Of a DNA stretch of 9,933 nt, positions 5,379 to 9,933 are shown piece after piece. The DNA lies in assembly GCA_015485945.1 (NCBI GenBank), contig WFSM01000034.1:1-9933 (forward strand), read 5' to 3'. The notes beneath the pieces were generated by a model. That model was given only the letters and a program-made list of their open reading frames with translations. It searched no databases and was not told the origin of the DNA. Position numbers and translations under genes: made by a program. This DNA comes from Candidatus Bipolaricaulota bacterium (GTDB lineage: Bacteria > Bipolaricaulota > Bipolaricaulia > UBA7950 > UBA9294). The stretch's first letter is position 1; every line of letters starts with the position of its first letter.

Positions 5379-8300
5379 TTGATAACTCAACAGGGACGTG
5401 AGAAGATTCGAGACTGGGGGAACCGCAGACGTAGCTTTTCGATCTTTCAGTGCTCTGAGAACGATGCTGTGGAAATTGCACAGCTTCTAAATGAGATAAT
5501 CCCGGATTTAACAACTATAGAAGCTCGCGACTTACCAGGGTTACAAGATATAACCGGACCTACATTGTTGTATAACATTACGTCAGAAGAAGCCTACGAT
5601 AATGCCGATTCTCTGCATCGCCTCGTTCTTCGTTTAGTCCGTTGGGAAGATCAGCCCATCTTTCTATTGACCCCAGACCCCTCAGCACAATGGGAGAGGG
5701 GTAATCTATGGTTGGAAAACGGCAAAATCGATAACAATGGGCTCCGTCTCGATGCATTGACCCTTGTCCTCAAACAGGATAGCGTACACATCCCAGACAC
5801 GGCTGTTCTTGATCTAGCTTCTGATCGACCAGAGATGACCCCCATAGAAGAAAGAATGGCTAAGGAGCTGGATGCAAAAGAGCTTTCTTTCACTGCGCAA
5901 GCTCTTATCGGCCGGTATCATGTCGACTTTCTTGTGGAAGAGAATGGTACGCAAGTTGTCGTTGAATGCGATGGCAAGCTCTATCACTCAAGTGATGAAG
6001 CGAAGAAAACAGACGAGGAGCGCGATTCGTATCTGCAAAGCCGTGGGTACCCTGTTCTGCGTTTTACAGGCGGAGAGATTAATCACAGCGTCGAGCATTG
6101 CGTGGAACAGATCGTGCAAGTCCTCGATAAGTCCCAGGTGAAGAGATCGCAAGATTTTCCGGTGGACGCCAACCTTGATGACTCTCAGCGCAGAGCAGTG
6201 TTCACCGATCCCGGGCAGGTCTGCGTTCTTGCCCCGGCAGGATCGGGTAAGACAAAAGTTCTTACCAACCGAGGCATTCACCTCATAAACGAAGGTTTCC
6301 GTGAGCATCTGGTTTTGGCTTTGGCATTTAATAAGAAAGCAAGAGAGGAGATGCAGAAACGCCTTAAAAATATGGGGTTTTCAGAAGTTAAGAGCCAGAT
6401 TCATACCTTCAATAGTTACGGGGTACAGTTACTCAGACAGAAGCCGTATTCCCTAAGTGGTAGTGATTTTGCTAAACACGAGGCCGACAAACGATACAGT
6501 GAGACCCTCTTCGAGATCATCCAAGGGCATTTTGTAGACGAGCGTAAACGCAAGAAGAATTTCAATACATATTCCAAAGAAGCGATCAGAAACACAAAAG
6601 GACAAATGACAGCGCCAGGCGAATTCCTTCAACCGATGTGTCGCCGTTACATCGCCGGTGGGTGTCCAGAGGCGGGTGATGCAATTTGGTCCCAGATATT
6701 CGAGGAGTTCCTCCAGTGGCAAAAAGATACTGATCATCTGACTTTTGCCGATCAGGTCTACCTCGCAGTTCGTGAGTTGGCAGGGGATCCAACCTTGCGT
6801 AGGCGTACGCAGATGTCGATCGATACGCTCCTGATAGACGAGTTTCAAGATCTTGACGCGGCTCAATACATGTTAGTAGAAATCCTCTCACTTGGGCATG
6901 GTAATTTGTTTGTCGTCGGGGACGATGACCAGATGATCTATAGCTGGCGTGGTGCCGATATAGAACGCATGAGAAAATTCTTGAAGGATCCCAATACCAC
7001 TAAGATTCCCTTGTCCACCAATTATCGTTCCTCACAGCTTGTGGTGCGCCACGCCGGATATCTTATCAGCAACAACGCGGATCGTGAGGTGAAGAACGTT
7101 TACGCAAACAAGGGAGTACCCAAAGGACAAGTAGAACTATTCGTTGGTAAGGATATGGCACAAGAAAGTTCTTTCTTGGTGCAGGCTCTTAAGGAGGCAA
7201 GAGCAGACGGATTACAGTGGAAGGATCTTGCGGTACTGGTGCGCTATAAGGAGCTATACACGCCACTGATGCGTGCCCTGAACCGTGCTGATATTCCATA
7301 CGTTTGCGAAGCAAAAGGGAGGCTCTATTCAACTAGAGCGGCACGCACTATGGCTGCTTACTTCGAAGCGGTGCTCCAATGGCCATCCCCACATGCATGG
7401 AATGACATCCTGAATGTGCCAAACAAGTATCTGAACTATGAATATGTGGACCAAATCAACTCCTCCACTAGCCCAATTGAGCTCCTACAATCAGGGAAGG
7501 GGCTAAATGAAAGCCAAAAGAAGAACGTTAATGACTTCCTCAGGAATATGGAGAATCTAAGCAAATATGCAAGGACTGCACAGCCAAGTGCTAATGACCT
7601 CTTCGAGGCCATTAGCACTACACTTAAGGTTAAAGATTCCTTCAAACAGCAAAGGACTGTCTCTGAGAACAATGATACCGCTGATGAGGGGCTAGCTATC
7701 GATTTAATACGCGAAGATGCAATGAAATTCCCAACACCACGCGAGTTTCTCGACTTCTGCAAAGAGCAACAGGACCGAGAAGAGAGCGAATCAGGCGATG
7801 AGAAACAGAAAGACGAAGATGCTAATAAAGATGCGGTAAGAGTGATGACGATTCACAAGGCGAAGGGTATGGAATGGCGCGGTGTGGTTCTCTTCCATCA
7901 GGAGTGGCGAAAGCCCTATGATCTCGAAAAGCTGTCTTCGGATGAAAAAAAGAAGCTGGAAGAAGAAGAGCGCCGTGTAGTGTATGTTGGGGCGACAAGA
8001 GCGATTGAGTCACTGTGGGTCACTGCTGAGCGCAAGAAGAGAAGCGCTTTTGTTGACGAGCTATTCAAGGATCCAGAGTTTGAGGGTCTAAATGTTCCGC
8101 ATAAAATACAAATACAGAAACGACGATTGGAAACATTACGAGATAGTATAGATCGTCTACAAAACGAGAAAGGAGAAAAGCAAATCGTGGTTGATCGGGG
8201 CCAGGGGATGGAGCAGGCTCACATACAACACGAGATTGATACGATAGAGCAAGATATGGGCTTTATCAGGCGCTTGCTGTTGCGCTTAGGCTTTGCACCG

Positions 8301-8519
8301 TTTAGGCTTAAGCAGCTGCGAGACGACCTTGAGGTGGTGACAGAAGCAGTCAGAGCACAAGAACGAATGGCGGAGATTGACCACGAGATGGATGCCAAGA
8401 ACGCGACCGTTGACGAGATCCAAGAAACGATTGATCGCATGGAGAGAGAGGAGAGATTTCGGAGACTTCTTGCTGATCCAGAAGAGAGAACCCAGGATAA
8501 GGACAAGGTGCCTTTCTGA
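5379..8519 (+). CDS. PD-(D/E)XK nuclease-UvrD/Rep-type SF1 helicase fusion with C-terminal coiled coil
   Basis: A 1046-residue protein. Residues 1-150: unrecognised. Residues 153-250: nuclease of the DUF559/Vsr-like (MTES_1575) type, with MTPIEERMAKEL, then YHVDFLV (Asp183), VVVECDGKLYH (Glu196, Asp198, Lys200, His203) and GYPVLRFTGGEI. Residues 264-890: full UvrD/Rep ATP-dependent 3'-5' helicase core with Q motif DDSQRRAV (267-274), Walker A APAGSGKT (285-292), Ia LALAFNKKAREEM, Ib IHTFNSYG (341-348), Walker B LLIDEFQD (484-491), III VVGDDDQMIYSWRGAD (512-527), IV STNYRSSQ (546-553), V MTIHKAKGMEW (823-833) and VI VVYVGATRA (867-875). Residues 905-1035: charged coiled coil with a hydrophobic patch (GFIRRLLLRLGFAPF). 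All ATPase and nuclease residues appear intact. Start TTG is supported by GGAAGGGG seven bases upstream. The gene stands alone, is less GC-rich than its flanks, and lies between direct repeats. A DNA-damage or phage-defence role is inferred; the fold assignments are firm, the function is not. Confidence 0.9.
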   Translation: MITQQGREKIRDWGNRRRSFSIFQCSENDAVEIAQLLNEIIPDLTTIEARDLPGLQDITGPTLLYNITSEEAYDNADSLHRLVLRLVRWEDQPIFLLTPDPSAQWERGNLWLENGKIDNNGLRLDALTLVLKQDSVHIPDTAVLDLASDRPEMTPIEERMAKELDAKELSFTAQALIGRYHVDFLVEENGTQVVVECDGKLYHSSDEAKKTDEERDSYLQSRGYPVLRFTGGEINHSVEHCVEQIVQVLDKSQVKRSQDFPVDANLDDSQRRAVFTDPGQVCVLAPAGSGKTKVLTNRGIHLINEGFREHLVLALAFNKKAREEMQKRLKNMGFSEVKSQIHTFNSYGVQLLRQKPYSLSGSDFAKHEADKRYSETLFEIIQGHFVDERKRKKNFNTYSKEAIRNTKGQMTAPGEFLQPMCRRYIAGGCPEAGDAIWSQIFEEFLQWQKDTDHLTFADQVYLAVRELAGDPTLRRRTQMSIDTLLIDEFQDLDAAQYMLVEILSLGHGNLFVVGDDDQMIYSWRGADIERMRKFLKDPNTTKIPLSTNYRSSQLVVRHAGYLISNNADREVKNVYANKGVPKGQVELFVGKDMAQESSFLVQALKEARADGLQWKDLAVLVRYKELYTPLMRALNRADIPYVCEAKGRLYSTRAARTMAAYFEAVLQWPSPHAWNDILNVPNKYLNYEYVDQINSSTSPIELLQSGKGLNESQKKNVNDFLRNMENLSKYARTAQPSANDLFEAISTTLKVKDSFKQQRTVSENNDTADEGLAIDLIREDAMKFPTPREFLDFCKEQQDREESESGDEKQKDEDANKDAVRVMTIHKAKGMEWRGVVLFHQEWRKPYDLEKLSSDEKKKLEEEERRVVYVGATRAIESLWVTAERKKRSAFVDELFKDPEFEGLNVPHKIQIQKRRLETLRDSIDRLQNEKGEKQIVVDRGQGMEQAHIQHEIDTIEQDMGFIRRLLLRLGFAPFRLKQLRDDLEVVTEAVRAQERMAEIDHEMDAKNATVDEIQETIDRMEREERFRRLLADPEERTQDKDKVPF

Positions 8520-8541
8520 TCGACATCACCACCGAAAGTGA
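8509..8541 (+). repeat. Direct repeat, right copy (flanks helicase gene)
   Basis: Partner of 5035-5067 (28/33 identical, offset 3474 bp). It covers the last codons and TGA (8517-8519) of the helicase gene. Past the repeat the same frame continues LIDITTESDLDLASIF... to a stop at 8594. This looks protein-like and may be a remnant of the sequence into which the segment inserted. Confidence 0.75.
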
Positions 8542-8576
8542 CCTAGACCTGGCCTCGATCTTCCTCCAATCTTCTT

Positions 8577-8628
8577 GCCGTAAGGAGCGCTGAGAAATAG
8601 ATGTCAGACGCAGCGCCTTGTTATGCCT
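8577..8628 (-). other. attC-like inverted repeat 3' of the DUF4365 gene
   Basis: Read on the minus strand, two bases after the stop: AGGCATAACAAGGCGCTGCG, then TCTGAC. This strongly resembles the R''-L'' half of an integron attC site (typical form xxCTAACAAxxCGCTGCxxC). A 6-bp perfect stem (gcgctg 8587-8592 with cagcgc 8611-8616, 18-base loop) mirrors it and is followed by a degenerate distal end CCTTACGGC. It shares 15/19 bases with the element after the zinc-ribbon gene. The distal GTTRRRY box is not intact, so it may be a decayed or non-canonical site. Confidence 0.4.
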
Positions 8629-8629
8629 T

Positions 8630-9082
8630 TCAAGCTTTTAAATTTGCGACAATCTTTGAAAAGGCATAGTCTTCTAAAAGATCCATATTCCTTTTGGAAA
8701 GGTTCAGCCCCCACTCAGGCTTACTTTTCTTCCCTTCATAATCATGATTACGCAGCAATCTATTTGGTCTCTTCCACGCTTCAGAAGGAATAAGATAAAG
8801 AGTCGGCGCCAATCTTTCATGCAGAATGACAAGCGCTAAATACAGATCAGGTGACAGTTTGAATTTATCCTTTCGCATAAAGACATAATTAGTTTTTCTA
8901 ATTGACTTGACCTGAATTGAAATAAAATTACTATTTCCGTACCGTACTACGAAATCTATACCTCGATCATCTACTTCTGGCGAATACACCTGAAATCCGT
9001 ACATCGTCATTTCCATTTTAACAAAATACTCGCTGAAAGCGCCGACCTGTTGTGAATTTAGTTTACTCCACTCGTATCTCAT
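8630..9082 (-). CDS. DUF4365 PD-(D/E)XK nuclease-like protein
   Basis: A 150-residue protein matching the DUF4365 pattern, a restriction-endonuclease-like fold. Conserved acidic and basic positions: G-A-F-S-E-Y-F (Glu18), VDDRGIDFVVR (38-47, Asp43) and ISIQVKS (54-60, Gln57 and Lys59). This is the E...D...QxK arrangement of the family, so catalysis is possible. The later part (DLYLALVILHE...LYLIPSEAW) is typical of the same family. Start ATG has GGGAGG (9088-9093) at 5-base spacing. It lies 54 bp after the zinc-ribbon gene in the same direction and converges on the helicase gene. It is clearly more AT-rich than its neighbours, suggesting separate acquisition. DUF4365 proteins are frequent in defence and mobile regions, but their role is not established. 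Confidence 0.82.
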   Translation of the reverse strand: MRYEWSKLNSQQVGAFSEYFVKMEMTMYGFQVYSPEVDDRGIDFVVRYGNSNFISIQVKSIRKTNYVFMRKDKFKLSPDLYLALVILHERLAPTLYLIPSEAWKRPNRLLRNHDYEGKKSKPEWGLNLSKRNMDLLEDYAFSKIVANLKA

Positions 9083-9087
9083 AGAAT

Positions 9088-9093
9088 CCTCCC
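9088..9093 (-). promoter_or_regulatory. Ribosome binding site of the DUF4365 gene
   Basis: GGGAGG on the minus strand, five bases before the ATG. Confidence 0.7.
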
Positions 9094-9096
9094 AGT

Positions 9097-9134
9097 GCGC
9101 AGTTGCGCGTCCGCTGCAGCCCGTTGTTCAGCCT
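9097..9134 (-). other. attC-like half-site between zinc-ribbon and DUF4365 genes
   Basis: Minus strand, two bases after the zinc-ribbon stop: AGGCTGAACAACGGGCTGC, then AGCGGAC and a small gcgc-agtt-gcgc hairpin. The GCTGCAGCGGAC stretch after xxAACAA is characteristic of the first half of many integron attC sites. The expected second half is missing, and the next gene's Shine-Dalgarno follows directly. It is related to the element at 8577-8628. Confidence 0.4.
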
Positions 9135-9136
9135 GA

Positions 9137-9523
9137 TCAGTCGTATCTTCTTATGACTCTCCCTTCCTTAAGTCGCGTGGAATGGCAATTTGGGCAACGA
9201 GGTGGTGCATCAAGAGTGTATTTGCCGCCGCATGCACATCGTCCGGCCACATCTTCGATGCCCCTGCGGTACTCACTTTCGGATATGGGCTCAAGTGGCA
9301 CATGCGTTCGGACGTACTCATCGTATTCCGCGTTCGCGATACAATAGGGTCCCGATAGCCCCTTCAAGTAGCGCAGGTGGAGTTCGCCGAGTTCATCGAA
9401 GCCTATGAATTTTGTTTTCCCGCATTTATCACAGCGAACAAGGTGGGAAAAGAATCCGCCATCGTGCTCCACCGTGAAAGTCGTACCACAATGAAGGCAT
9501 TTGGCTTCAACTTGATATCCCAT
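9137..9523 (-). CDS. Small double zinc-ribbon protein, function unknown
   Basis: A 128-residue soluble protein with two putative zinc knuckles. The first is CLHC (9-12) paired with CDKC (31-34); the second is CAC (96-98) paired with CPNC (110-113). The middle segment (DELGELHLRYLKGL...EPISESEYRRGIED) is acidic and helical. Ribbons of this kind bind nucleic acid or protein, and no enzymatic motif is seen. Start ATG has AAGGAG (9528-9533) four bases upstream. Upstream lies an AT-rich promoter region with three repeated motifs, so this is probably the first gene of a two-gene unit with DUF4365. No family name is recognised with confidence. Confidence 0.8.
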   Translation of the reverse strand: MGYQVEAKCLHCGTTFTVEHDGGFFSHLVRCDKCGKTKFIGFDELGELHLRYLKGLSGPYCIANAEYDEYVRTHVPLEPISESEYRRGIEDVAGRCACGGKYTLDAPPRCPNCHSTRLKEGRVIRRYD

Positions 9524-9527
9524 AGTG

Positions 9528-9533
9528 CTCCTT
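9528..9533 (-). promoter_or_regulatory. Ribosome binding site of the zinc-ribbon gene
   Basis: AAGGAG on the minus strand, four bases before the ATG. Confidence 0.65.
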
Positions 9534-9547
9534 CGTTCATTAATACT

Positions 9548-9593
9548 AAAATCCCTATTTTACATAAAATTCCCTTTTGTCAATGAAAATCCC
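9548..9593 (-). promoter_or_regulatory. Promoter and iterated AAAATCCC motifs upstream of the zinc-ribbon gene
   Basis: On the minus strand a perfect -35 TTGACA (9578-9583) is followed, after a short 15-bp spacer, by TAAAAT (9557-9562). The motif GGGATTTT (plus strand AAAATCCC) occurs at 9548-9555 and 9586-9593, with a one-base-longer AAAATTCCC at 9566-9574. The spacing is 18 and 20 bp, about two helical turns, bracketing the promoter as possible operator sites. Confidence 0.4.
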
Positions 9594-9710
9594 ACATTAG
9601 TCTTGTTATTATAGTCGTCAGATTCGTCGAAGTCAACGGACGGGGGTAAATGCGCCAAGAGATGGTGACCCACTCCGGGAGCCGGACTTAGGGAAGAGTG
9701 GCCAGGTCTA
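9594..9710. other. Spacer between zinc-ribbon promoter and leuD remnant
   Basis: No gene is supported. It holds a nested inverted repeat: ccactc (9670-9675) with gagtgg (9696-9701), enclosing tccgg-gag-ccgga (9674-9686). This lies just past the leuD 3' end and could act in its termination, although no T-run follows. Confidence 0.35.
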
Positions 9711-9933
9711 TCATTGAATTTTTACCATTTTCCCCAGTTCCTCCCGCACATGCATGATACAGTTAAGTCGCCATCCTCGAGAATGGCGAGGACTTCCGCT
9801 GGGAGGGCGGGAAAGTGATATTCGTTACCGTCGTGGATCACGATCCCGTTCTCGAAGTCGATCTTGACAGTATCTTCCTTCTCGATTTCATCGTTCCCTT
9901 CCGTTCTATCACGGGAGGACCGTTGTTGATCGC
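9711..9933 (-). pseudogene. leuD: leuD, 3-isopropylmalate dehydratase small subunit, C-terminal part with two frameshifts (runs off window)
   Basis: Three minus-strand frames join into one LeuD-like C-terminus. From 9933 the sequence reads AINNGPPVIE, the conserved end of the aconitase swivel domain. After a one-base loss near 9902-9903 it reads EGNDEIEKEDTVKIDFENGI, then VIHDGNEYHFPALPAEVLAILEDG. After a second one-base loss near 9768 it reads GLNCIMHVREELGKMVKIQ and stops at 9711. Without the second shift the reading ends at 9722 in an atypical tail. LeuD pairs with LeuC to isomerise 2-isopropylmalate in leucine synthesis. Family recognition rests on AINNG, the GD-x-V-x-(I/V)-D-F-x-x-G-like stretch and the LP-x-E-V-L-x-I-L-x-x-G-G-L end. 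Homoaconitase small subunit is the alternative. Both losses are single bases, so sequencing error remains possible. Confidence 0.7.

Noticed and set aside
5379..8519. Helicase gene as a GajB-like partner of a Gabija system
   Set aside because: No GajA-like OLD nuclease gene is adjacent, and the protein carries its own fused nuclease domain.
9649..9690. 13-codon ORF with GGGGG just upstream
   Set aside because: Too short, no similarity to anything recognised, and placed in a spacer with inverted repeats.
1..9933. CRISPR array, tRNA or rRNA, IS element with transposase
   Set aside because: No regularly spaced repeats with unique spacers, no cloverleaf or conserved rRNA segment, and no transposase or integrase motifs were seen on either strand.

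Overview
The window reads as bacterial chromosome. It has Shine-Dalgarno sites, sigma70-like promoters and mostly ATG starts. Two moderately GC-rich, housekeeping-like flanks surround a less GC-rich accessory segment at about 5.05-9.6 kb. Aminopeptidase M42, carboxypeptidase Taq (M32), a secreted beta-helix protein and leuD are compatible with an anaerobic or thermophilic bacterium from a deep or candidate lineage (something Bipolaricaulota-like comes to mind). That placement is a guess: no rRNA or marker gene is present.

Left flank (1-5045). The window opens inside an M42 aminopeptidase. Its 3' end overlaps by 29 bp the start of a 624-residue, membrane-anchored right-handed beta-helix protein made of three related modules. 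A 329-bp convergent intergenic region with several hairpins follows. On the minus strand, a membrane-anchored TlpA/ResA-type thioredoxin and an M32 carboxypeptidase form a two-gene operon. Divergent from it is a small ArsR-family repressor. The two promoters overlap around a perfect 12-bp palindrome, and the thioredoxin mRNA is predicted to be almost leaderless.

Accessory segment (5046-9600). The dominant gene encodes a 1046-residue fusion: an unrecognised N-terminus, a PD-(D/E)XK nuclease of the DUF559/Vsr-like type, a complete UvrD-type SF1 helicase and a C-terminal coiled coil. This is a plausible single-gene anti-phage or DNA-repair effector. It is bracketed by a 33-bp imperfect direct repeat (28/33). 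One copy covers the arsR stop codon and the other covers the helicase stop codon, as expected for a gene inserted at the end of arsR. Convergent to it, on the minus strand, are a double zinc-ribbon protein and a DUF4365 nuclease-like protein. Each is followed a few bases after its stop by related sequence resembling the 5' half of an integron attC site, so these two genes may be relics of mobile cassettes.

Right edge (9711-9933). The C-terminal part of leuD (isopropylmalate dehydratase small subunit) can be read on the minus strand only by crossing two one-base deletions. It is either a pseudogene or a stretch with indel sequencing errors.

The strongest candidates for something new are the repeat-bracketed nuclease-helicase fusion, the attC-like halves behind its two neighbours, and the overlapping ArsR/thioredoxin switch.
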